From contig JAFUYH010000010.1 in NCBI GenBank assembly GCA_017470605.1, positions 1-64,000 of the forward strand: a stretch of DNA of 64,000 nucleotides, written 5' to 3'. Of this stretch, positions 25,152 to 31,491 are shown in pieces (position 1 is the first letter of the stretch; every line of letters begins with the position of its first letter). The translations under genes and the position numbers were made by a program. The notes beneath the pieces were generated by a model. It worked only from the letters and a program-made list of their open reading frames with translations. It made no database searches and was not told where the DNA came from. The DNA comes from Treponema sp. GTDB taxonomy: Bacteria; Spirochaetota; Spirochaetia; Treponematales; Treponemataceae.

Positions 25152-25603
25152 CAATCATAATTTTTTAAGGCTTTTTTCAAATCCTCATCATAAGTTTTAA
25201 GCTCCAGATTATAACGGCGCGAAAGTTCCAGATAACTGGCATCATAATAAGAAAGATTATATTCCACAGCAAGGTCAAATATTCTGGAACGGATTTCACT
25301 GTCTGCCTGAGGCTCCGTATAAATCGGAAGCATCTGCAAATCATACATAATATCCATTGCATCAGACTTTGTAAGAAGAGGCGCCCCTCCTTTATTCTTT
25401 CTCACCTTATATAACAGAACATTGTAAATTTCATACCAGAAAAGCTGAGGAACATAAAACTGCCCGTTATTTTCCAGAATATATTCAACATCTTTTATAC
25501 AATCCGAAAATTCATCATCACAAAGCCCATTTAAAAGGTAAGCGGCCATAAAAGAAGTATCCGCAACAAAACAAGGAAAAGGCTTAGAATTTTCTTCCTG
25601 CAT
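25151..25603 (-). CDS. PIN-domain protein, VapC-like toxin
   Basis: PIN toxins are Mg-dependent ribonucleases, usually cutting tRNA or rRNA. The 150-residue protein has PIN acidic residues in VADTSFMAAYLL (Asp15), VPQLFWYEIYNVLL (Glu), SYYDASYLELSRRYN (Asp) and LKTYDEDLKKAL (Asp), with normal PIN length. The ATG at 25603 lies inside the antitoxin gene (20-base overlap) and has AAGGAGCTTAAAG before it, so the two are translationally coupled. Together they form a type II toxin-antitoxin module. Confidence 0.85.
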   Translation of the reverse strand: MQEENSKPFPCFVADTSFMAAYLLNGLCDDEFSDCIKDVEYILENNGQFYVPQLFWYEIYNVLLYKVRKNKGGAPLLTKSDAMDIMYDLQMLPIYTEPQADSEIRSRIFDLAVEYNLSYYDASYLELSRRYNLELKTYDEDLKKALKNYD

Positions 25604-25889
25604 CTTTAAGCTCCTTAATTTCTTTTACAGTCATTGCAGAAAGCCCCTCTTTATTCCTCATTTCTGCCATTCTTTTTCCACGCTCTAAAATACGCTTATG
25701 GGCAGAAAAGGCGGCTTCATTCTTTACAGTTTTTACTCCACGTAAAACCGCCACATTTTTCCCGTTTTTAGAAATGTTAAATACCGCCCCGCCCTGCACC
25801 CTTCTAAGCAGTTCCGAAAAATAAGTTTTTGCATCAAAAGAGCCAATACTGTAAACATTATCCATATCAGGCGTAAAAGAAAATGCCAT
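25584..25889 (-). CDS. Phd/YefM-like antitoxin
   Basis: This is the antitoxin of the PIN toxin encoded downstream. The 101-residue protein shows a Phd/YefM-type N-terminus (YSIGSFDAKTYFSELLRRVQ then GGAVFNISKNGKNVAVL) that would dimerise and bind its own promoter. A charged, flexible C-terminal part (RILERGKRMAEMRNKEGL) would neutralise the toxin. AAGGAGG lies seven bases before the ATG. A promoter with TATTAT about 45 bases upstream is plausible, with a weak -35 (TGGTTG). Confidence 0.82.
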   Translation of the reverse strand: MAFSFTPDMDNVYSIGSFDAKTYFSELLRRVQGGAVFNISKNGKNVAVLRGVKTVKNEAAFSAHKRILERGKRMAEMRNKEGLSAMTVKEIKELKDAGRKF

Positions 25890-26018
25890 AAGAGCCTCCT
25901 TTTTAGAGTTCTGTTTTAAGGATAATATGACATTCGGTAAAAATCAACCAGTTTTTCAACTAGTTTTATATTTCTATACATCTTATATCTTATGACATGC
26001 CACGAATTTGACGATGTT

Positions 26019-26894
26019 TTACAGAAGGTCTAGAAAATTAATATTAAACCTTTTACACAGCGTATCGTACTGGGCTTTTTCTGCAGGGTCGGCAAGGCTT
26101 GTAACAAAAAGTCTGGAGATTTTTGGGGAGGGAGAAGTCTCTCCCTCGGCCACACTTTGTTGCGGCCTACCCTCTCTCCTAAGGGGGGACTCAAGTTCTT
26201 GCTTTCCCCCCTTAAAATCCCCCCTTACATCCAAGGCATGACGCACTACACCATCCACAGAATCTACAACAGCAATTTCTGAACCACATTCTTCCATAAA
26301 CACATCTTTTATATTCAAAAAGTGAGTACAGCCCAAAATAATTACATCACATTCATTCTGGCGGAAAAAATCTACGGCAGGGCGCACTGCCTGCAAAAGT
26401 TCTGCACGGCCTGCGGTAAAGGCCTTGTGTTCAATGTATGAAACAAGCTCGCCATCTCCGCGTAAAAAAAGCTGGCAGTCTGCGGCAAACTTTTCTTTTA
26501 ATTCCATGTTATAAGGATTCTTACAGGTGGCATCTGTGGCTAAAAGGCCTATTTTTCTTTTTTTAGAAATCTTTGAAGCAAGTTTGATTGCAGGAACGGT
26601 TCCCACAAACTTTACCCCGTACTTTTCTTCCGGGAATTCGGCACGCAGCACTTCCAGGGCATTTACAGAAATTGTGTTGCAGGCCACTACAATTACAGCA
26701 GGAGAAAACTTCCTGCAAATCTTTTTTACAAGAGAAGAAACGCTTTTTACAATCTGCTCATGGCTTTTAGTTCCATAAGGAAAATTAGCGGTATCTGCTA
26801 CATAGACGCATTTTGCATCAGGAGAACGCTTTAAAAGAGTTGTCATATAAGGGATTCCGCCAACCCCGGAATCTATAAATACAAAGTCGGTCAT
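26019..26894 (-). CDS. murI: Glutamate racemase carrying an in-frame repeat insertion
   Basis: MurI makes D-glutamate for peptidoglycan. The 291-residue protein shows FIDSGVGGIPYM, DTANFPYGTKS, the first catalytic cysteine in VVACNTISVNAL and the second in VIILGCTHFLNI. Residues ~222-258 (GDFKGGKQELESPLRREGRP then QQSVAEGETSPSPK) are not typical of the family; the DNA encoding them (26122-26235) matches a dispersed repeat found upstream of purC. The final segment then resumes with ISRLFVTSLADPAEKAQYD, a normal MurI end. The protein is thus ~35 residues longer than expected but has both catalytic cysteines. The start ATG follows GTGAGAAATT, 17 bases after the zinc-ribbon gene. Confidence 0.9.
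   Translation of the reverse strand: MTDFVFIDSGVGGIPYMTTLLKRSPDAKCVYVADTANFPYGTKSHEQIVKSVSSLVKKICRKFSPAVIVVACNTISVNALEVLRAEFPEEKYGVKFVGTVPAIKLASKISKKRKIGLLATDATCKNPYNMELKEKFAADCQLFLRGDGELVSYIEHKAFTAGRAELLQAVRPAVDFFRQNECDVIILGCTHFLNIKDVFMEECGSEIAVVDSVDGVVRHALDVRGDFKGGKQELESPLRREGRPQQSVAEGETSPSPKISRLFVTSLADPAEKAQYDTLCKRFNINFLDLL
26122..26235. repeat. Dispersed repeat inserted in frame in murI
   Basis: The part 26122-26189 aligns with the purC-leader repeat (shared core CGCAACRAAGTGYGRCCG read on the minus strand). The adjacent 26181-26230 is C/G-rich with the inverted repeat AAGGGGGGA / TCCCCCCTT. The whole block preserves the murI frame. Confidence 0.65.
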
Positions 26895-26911
26895 AATTTC
26901 TCACAATGACA

Positions 26912-27199
26912 TTAGCTGAAAAGTGCATTAAAGGCGTCGCGGGCGGCATCTGCCTTTGACTTGCCCATGTCATTACCCGGCTTGACCGGGCAATCTTTGT
27001 AGCGGAAATAGTCGCAAAAGTTTCCCCGTTCTTTATCACCCACAAATTCTGCAGAAGATTCCCTGCAGTCGTTGTGGGCCCCGCTTTCATAAAATTCACA
27101 GGCCCTGCAAACGTGCAAATCTGCATGACAAAGAGGACATTCATCCCCCCTCGCAGGTTTTTCGATCGAAATTTCTTTACGGCATTTCCAGCAAATCAT
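26912..27199 (-). CDS. Small zinc-ribbon protein with a repeat-derived segment
   Basis: This 95-residue protein of unknown function has paired cysteine motifs MICWKCRKEI and CPLCHADLHVCRACEF, then NDCRESS and NFCDYF, fitting zinc-ribbon binding. Similar short proteins occur in treponemes (memory, not tested). Residues 69-77 (CPVKPGNDM) are encoded by a REP-like palindrome at 26969-26996 that also occurs between genes elsewhere in the window. The C-terminus AARDAFNALFS continues in frame. It is probably co-transcribed with murI. There is no Shine-Dalgarno; a TACTAT -10-like hexamer lies six bases before the ATG. Confidence 0.75.
   Translation of the reverse strand: MICWKCRKEISIEKPARGDECPLCHADLHVCRACEFYESGAHNDCRESSAEFVGDKERGNFCDYFRYKDCPVKPGNDMGKSKADAARDAFNALFS
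26969..26996. repeat. REP-like palindrome inside the zinc-ribbon gene
   Basis: TGTCATTACCCGGCTTGACC GGGCAATC is the same family as 24114-24142 and 40980-41007, with stem ATTACCCGG / CCGGGCAAT (one mismatch) and loop CTTGA. It encodes the in-frame peptide DCPVKPGNDM. Confidence 0.75.
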
Positions 27200-27244
27200 A
27201 ATTATATAGTATCATTTTTTACAAGTTTCTACTATAATAAACTT
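27200..27244. promoter_or_regulatory. Compact divergent promoter region
   Basis: Only 45 bases separate two divergent ATGs. TATAAT (27233-27238) lies six bases before the rightward ATG at 27245; TACTAT on the minus strand (27211-27206) lies six bases before the leftward ATG at 27199. Neither gene has a Shine-Dalgarno. Confidence 0.5.
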
Positions 27245-27919
27245 ATGTTTACGCAAAACAAATGCCTTGTCCATTACTGCCGCAATAACGCCCTTTCCAC
27301 TTTTGACGCTCAAGGCAATATTACAGATGAAAAAAATTACTGCCTTGACCATATTCCAGACCCCGGAATGGCAAAAGCCGCAATTTATAAATACATAGAA
27401 GAGCATGAAAAAATTGTAGGACTGAACGCAAGCGGAATTCTTTTTGACAACGTGGATTTTTCAAACAAAAAGTTTTTCGGCTGCAATTTTACAAACTGCA
27501 GTTTTATAAACATTCATGGCGATAACCTTACAATAAGAATGTGCATTTATGATTTTTCAAACTTTAATGACTGCAGTTTTACCCACTGCAACATCACATT
27601 TTCTTCTTTTTCTGCAAGCACTTTTGCACATTCTATTCTTTCTTCAAACAACGTAATTCAGTGCAATTTTAATGCAATAAAAGCCTTTCAGTCTTCTTTT
27701 GATGATACAGACCTTTTTAACACCCGCTTTATAAAGGCGGTTCTGGTTGATACATCATTCAGAAACTGTAATCTTAAAAAGACAATCCTCTATGATACAG
27801 AAAGGACAAACGTTTCTTTCAAAATGTCTAACACAAGAGAGGCTCTTTTTTCAAGAAACGGAGATAATCCTGAAGACACACAGTTCGGAAACTCTCTTGT
27901 AGACAGGAGCCGTGCATGA
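27245..27919 (+). CDS. Pentapeptide-repeat protein
   Basis: This 224-residue protein begins with a cysteine/histidine-bearing N-terminus (CLVHYCRNNALSTFD, YCLDHIPDP) that may bind a metal. From residue ~75 it shows pentapeptide A(D/N)LxX-type repeats with phenylalanine centres (VDFSNKKFFGCNFTNCSF, YDFSNFNDCSFTHCNITF, DTSFRNCNLKKTILYDTE), predicting a right-handed quadrilateral beta-helix. Function is unknown; some family members mimic DNA, but nothing shows that here. I chose the ATG at 27245, next to a TATAAT. It overlaps the MBL gene by four bases (ATGA). Confidence 0.8.
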   Translation: MFTQNKCLVHYCRNNALSTFDAQGNITDEKNYCLDHIPDPGMAKAAIYKYIEEHEKIVGLNASGILFDNVDFSNKKFFGCNFTNCSFINIHGDNLTIRMCIYDFSNFNDCSFTHCNITFSSFSASTFAHSILSSNNVIQCNFNAIKAFQSSFDDTDLFNTRFIKAVLVDTSFRNCNLKKTILYDTERTNVSFKMSNTREALFSRNGDNPEDTQFGNSLVDRSRA

Positions 27920-28476
27920 AAGTATATTTCCATCTGAACGCAGGCGGCTTTTCAAACTGCTACATAATTGCAAATGAAGAATCAAAAGAAGCCATAATAA
28001 TAGACCCGGGAAAAATCACAGAAAAAATAATTTCTCAGATAGAAGAAATGCAGCTTAAACTTTCTGCAGTTCTTGTTACCCACAACCACGGAAGCCATGT
28101 AGACGGATTAAAAACCCTGAGAAAAATCTACAGTCCTAAAATTTATGCCGCTGACTGGGAAGTTGCCAAAAACGAAACTACAGTTTTAAGCGGAGACGGC
28201 AAATTAAGAATCGGAAAAATGCTGGTACGCTATATGTCTATTCCGGGGCACACATCTGATTCCGTTGTTTATAGCATAGGAAACCTGCTCTTTACAGGAG
28301 ACGTTCTTTCTGCCGGTGAACTTGGAGAAACAAATTCCAGCTATTCAGAATTCATCTTAAAATCAAACGTAGAAAATAAAATCTTCTCTCAGTTAGACAG
28401 TACCATTGTTATGCCGGGGCACGGGCCTCCAAGCACTCTGGGAGCTTTAAAGAGTTTTATGAATTTTAAAAATTAA
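27916..28476 (+). CDS. MBL-fold metallo-hydrolase, glyoxalase II-like
   Basis: This 186-residue protein has the metallo-beta-lactamase fold. The metal motif HxHxxHxD is intact as THNHGSHVDGL; GHTSDSVVY supplies the next histidine, FTGDVLS the bridging aspartate and MPGHGPPS the last histidine. Such short single-domain members hydrolyse thioesters (glyoxalase II-like) or other esters; the substrate is not evident. Translation is probably coupled to the pentapeptide gene by the ATGA overlap. It converges with the membrane protein at 28493. Confidence 0.85.
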   Translation: MKVYFHLNAGGFSNCYIIANEESKEAIIIDPGKITEKIISQIEEMQLKLSAVLVTHNHGSHVDGLKTLRKIYSPKIYAADWEVAKNETTVLSGDGKLRIGKMLVRYMSIPGHTSDSVVYSIGNLLFTGDVLSAGELGETNSSYSEFILKSNVENKIFSQLDSTIVMPGHGPPSTLGALKSFMNFKN

Positions 28477-28492
28477 TCTCTTATTCTGCAGG

Positions 28493-30352
28493 TCAGCGGC
28501 TTACTAGTGCAATATTTCCGCACACAATACCATATATGTCATAAACATAGTCGTTCATAGCCGCTGCGGCATCTTCAAAGCCCCTGCCCTTTGTTTCTCT
28601 AATATAAGCACTAAGAACTGGAGTTGCGCGCATAACGCTTCCTCTTTCTGCCAGATGAACAAAATAATTTCCCACATCAGAAAGTCTTTGCTGCATTATA
28701 TAAGCCATAAACTCATTGTGCATAAGATATTCATCATTCACATCATATCCCAAACTAGGCTGAGACTTAAAATAATCAATCAAAAACTGAAGTGAATCCG
28801 GATCCATTGTATAATAAACGGCAGAAACAAAATTTCTGAATTCTTCATCACGGAAAAAGATTGTATGCCAGCCTTCGTGGGCAAGAAGAGTTGTCCTGAG
28901 CCATTCTGCAGATTCCTGAGAAATTGAAACTATTCCACCGCCAAGAGACTTTACATGTTCCCCATCCTCTTCAAAAAGTCCGTTACGCAGAAGAATCATT
29001 TTTAACAGTTCTTCTTCGTAATTAAGCTGTAAGCCCATGTCACTTGCCTTATTAAAAAACTTTGCCATGGAATCGGCACTGTAATCATGAGCATTATAAC
29101 CGTGCTTTCCTTCAAGTTCTTCATTTGTCAAAAGACGCCCCTTATAGCCCTGCTTTTCCACAAAATATGCCATGCGGCGGAAGAATCTGTCCTGAACAGC
29201 ATAGTTTCTGGTATCAAAAAAGAGGATTTTAGAAAATCTGTCCCATTCGAAAATTTCATAATCCAGAGTGCGCCATGCAGAAGACTTATATTTTATAATA
29301 AGACCAGGGTCAGTCTTTACAGGAAGCAGAACCTGAGGAGAAGCCAGATAAGTAGAACGCATGAGGACTGCAGAAATACATTCAGCATTACTTACCACGT
29401 CAAGTCGGGAAAAAGGAGTTTTCAGTGCACCTCCAGGCAGATGCACTTCATCCGCAACGGAAACGTTATTTACAAAAAGTTTTTCCCCGCCCAGATTAAT
29501 TTCCCCGCGAACCGCACGTTCCTTACTGGCTTTGTATTCAGGATTGCCCGAAAGTTTTACCACCAATTCCGGCATTGTACTTTTTACAGTATTTGAAACC
29601 GGAAATATCATGGAGCCACCAGAAAAATCAAAAGTCCTCATTTCTGGTCTTACCACTCCACCTGTACATGAAAAGCCAAAAAAGGGCACTTCGCCGGAAA
29701 GGTCAAAACCTAAAACGGCAGGAACCACACAGGCCGCAACAATTGAACATTTAGAAGCTGTAGAAATAAAAAATCCCTCTGGAATAACTTTTTCTATGTT
29801 TTCATTTTTCTGAATTGCAAAAGATAAGTCTATTTTATCAGCATCTGCAAGTCTTTTTCCCTGAACAAGGATTCTTCTTCCATCATAATAAATATTCTGC
29901 TTTATTTTCCCCTTATCTGAAAAATCTTCTGCCGTAAGAAAGCCGAAATAAAAATCACTGTCCGTTGAATTATTATGCTGAAGTTCTGAGTCTTCAAATG
30001 AAAGCCGTACGGTCAGGGCAACAGTATCATATTCTGAATAAATCTGAGAAAAAAGAGCCTTCTGTTCACTTGTAAACTTAAAATCAGCATAGTCACCAGC
30101 CTTCAGAAAACCTTTACGGGCCGGCGCATCCAATGCAAAAAGATGACTTGTTTCTGCAGAACCGTAACATTCCAAAAGAACGCGGGAACGGTTACGAACA
30201 GCAAACATTATGCATATAATAGAAATATTTACGACTATAAAAAGTGAAACAATAATAAAAAATCTTTTTTTGGCCTTAGACATCCTTTTGATGCCGATTA
30301 TAATTCCCCTGAAAAAATGCCTTACATTTTTAATAAAATCACCTGAAAACAT
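28493..30352 (-). CDS. Membrane-anchored protein with HEGWH motif, possible metalloprotease
   Basis: This 619-residue protein has one N-terminal membrane helix (about residues 30-52, RFFIIVSLFIVVNISIICIM) and a large probably extracytoplasmic region. The middle looks beta-rich. Near residue 490, TTLLAHEGWHTIFFRDEEF fits the zinc-protease HExxH pattern. About 55 residues later, MHNEFMAYIMQQ could supply the third ligand Glu, as in gluzincins. I do not recognise the family. There is no Shine-Dalgarno; a TATAGT hexamer sits six bases before the ATG. It is divergent from the gene at 30396. A protease role is inferred from the motif only. Confidence 0.75.
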   Translation of the reverse strand: MFSGDFIKNVRHFFRGIIIGIKRMSKAKKRFFIIVSLFIVVNISIICIMFAVRNRSRVLLECYGSAETSHLFALDAPARKGFLKAGDYADFKFTSEQKALFSQIYSEYDTVALTVRLSFEDSELQHNNSTDSDFYFGFLTAEDFSDKGKIKQNIYYDGRRILVQGKRLADADKIDLSFAIQKNENIEKVIPEGFFISTASKCSIVAACVVPAVLGFDLSGEVPFFGFSCTGGVVRPEMRTFDFSGGSMIFPVSNTVKSTMPELVVKLSGNPEYKASKERAVRGEINLGGEKLFVNNVSVADEVHLPGGALKTPFSRLDVVSNAECISAVLMRSTYLASPQVLLPVKTDPGLIIKYKSSAWRTLDYEIFEWDRFSKILFFDTRNYAVQDRFFRRMAYFVEKQGYKGRLLTNEELEGKHGYNAHDYSADSMAKFFNKASDMGLQLNYEEELLKMILLRNGLFEEDGEHVKSLGGGIVSISQESAEWLRTTLLAHEGWHTIFFRDEEFRNFVSAVYYTMDPDSLQFLIDYFKSQPSLGYDVNDEYLMHNEFMAYIMQQRLSDVGNYFVHLAERGSVMRATPVLSAYIRETKGRGFEDAAAAMNDYVYDIYGIVCGNIALVSR

Positions 30353-30395
30353 TCTTTTACTATATCAAATTTCAAAAAAAGTTTATACTGTCTTT
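30353..30395. promoter_or_regulatory. Compact divergent promoter region
   Basis: Forty-three bases separate two divergent ATGs. TATACT (30384-30389) is six bases before the rightward ATG; TATAGT on the minus strand (30364-30359) is six bases before the leftward ATG. The -35 position of each promoter overlaps the -10 of the other. Confidence 0.5.
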
Positions 30396-30839
30396 ATGCT
30401 TGTGCTAATTCCTCACCCTACAGAAATTCTAAAATTACGAAAGATTCAGTCACAGATTCTAAAATCAATTGCAGCAGGCTGTAAAAAAAGAGAAAATTAT
30501 GAAGCTTTGGGCTTATACACCTCTTTACCTCTGTGGATTCCCCTGCCCTTTTTAGATTCTCTTAAAAATGCAAAAATTGAAAAAGCCATGATGACTGAAC
30601 CAACCTTTTTTAATGACAGAATCTGTTCAAAAGTCAAAGTTTTTTATGACGGAAAGGATGAAGAATCTGAACTGATTCTTGTAAAATCGCTGAAAGAAAA
30701 AAAAATCCCGGAAGTTCCATTAGATTTTTCAAAGGATTTTCCAATGGAATTCAGGATTTTCAGACTAGGGATTGCAGAAAAACTTTCAGAAAATGCAGAG
30801 GCAATTTCTGAAAGCATCTGGGTGAAGAATGGCAGGTAA
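30396..30839 (+). CDS. Uncharacterised 147-residue protein
   Basis: It begins MLVLIPHPTEILKLRKIQSQ and has no signal peptide. A proline-rich hydrophobic stretch LGLYTSLPLWIPLPFLDS lies near residue 40, followed by a charged region with KVKVFYDGKDEESELILVKS. I do not recognise the family. I chose the ATG at 30396 because a TATACT hexamer lies just before it; upstream in-frame codons fall inside the divergent gene. Its last codons run to 30839 with no convergent overlap. It could be a spirochaete-specific small protein. Confidence 0.6.
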   Translation: MLVLIPHPTEILKLRKIQSQILKSIAAGCKKRENYEALGLYTSLPLWIPLPFLDSLKNAKIEKAMMTEPTFFNDRICSKVKVFYDGKDEESELILVKSLKEKKIPEVPLDFSKDFPMEFRIFRLGIAEKLSENAEAISESIWVKNGR

Positions 30840-30905
30840 AACTAAAAACGGCTTTGCTGTCTGACACCGGCCGCCTGCAGTGCGGGCTTACCTTACCATT
30901 ACAAA

Positions 30906-31394
30906 TTACATAACCAGACTTCCGCGGTCCAGTGCAGTTAAACCTGTGCGCACATATTCCAGAATGCCGTAAGGCTCCAGCAGCCGCAGAAGGCTTTCTA
31001 CCTTTTCTTCACTTCCGGTAATTTCTATGATTACAGATTCAAGACCAACATCTACAATGCGGGCCTTGTAAATATCACAGGTTTCTATGATTGTTCCGCG
31101 GTTGCTTGCTTCTGCGCGAACCTTTATCAAAGCCATCTCACGCTGAACGCTGGAAGCCCTTTCACACTTTTTGATTGAAATAACTTCCTGCAGTTTTGCA
31201 AGCTGCTTTTGAATCTGTTCCAGAATCTGCTCATCGCCGCTCACAACAATGGTCATGCGGCTCTGTTCCGGCTTATCGGTTTCGCAGACGGTAAGGGAAT
31301 CAATGTTGTAACCGCGGCGGCTGAAAAGTCCCGCAACCCGGCTGAGTACACCGGTTTTATTTTCTACAAGTACACTTAATACGTATTTTTCCAT
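30906..31394 (-). CDS. ilvN: Acetolactate synthase small (regulatory) subunit
   Basis: IlvN/IlvH binds branched-chain amino acids and controls acetolactate synthase. The 162-residue protein has an N-terminal ACT domain (MEKYVLSVLVENKTGVLSRV, AGLFSRRGYNIDSLTV) and the ALS_ss C-terminal domain (MALIKVRAEASNRGTIIETC, IIEITGSEEKVESLLRLLEP). Length is normal. I chose the ATG at 31394, with GGAG eight bases before it. No large subunit (ilvB) is nearby; it sits downstream of thrA, both acting in aspartate-family/branched-chain synthesis, separated by a repeat pair. Confidence 0.93.
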   Translation of the reverse strand: MEKYVLSVLVENKTGVLSRVAGLFSRRGYNIDSLTVCETDKPEQSRMTIVVSGDEQILEQIQKQLAKLQEVISIKKCERASSVQREMALIKVRAEASNRGTIIETCDIYKARIVDVGLESVIIEITGSEEKVESLLRLLEPYGILEYVRTGLTALDRGSLVM

Positions 31395-31410
31395 ATATTT
31401 ACTCCCAATC

Positions 31411-31476
31411 ACGGTGGTTGAGCTTGTCGAAACCACCAGAGTTTTAAACGGTGGTTTCGAGAGCCTCAACCACCGT
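31411..31476. repeat. Inverted pair of dispersed repeats between thrA and ilvN
   Basis: GGTGGTTGAGCTTGTCGAAA CCACC (31413-31437) faces an inverted copy at 31450-31474. Arms extend to ACGG...CCGT, and each half is itself flanked by GGTGGTT/AACCACC. The layout resembles a BIME-like REP pair. The core also occurs at 6243-6266. Confidence 0.75.
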
Positions 31477-31491
31477 ATTTATCGAAAATCT

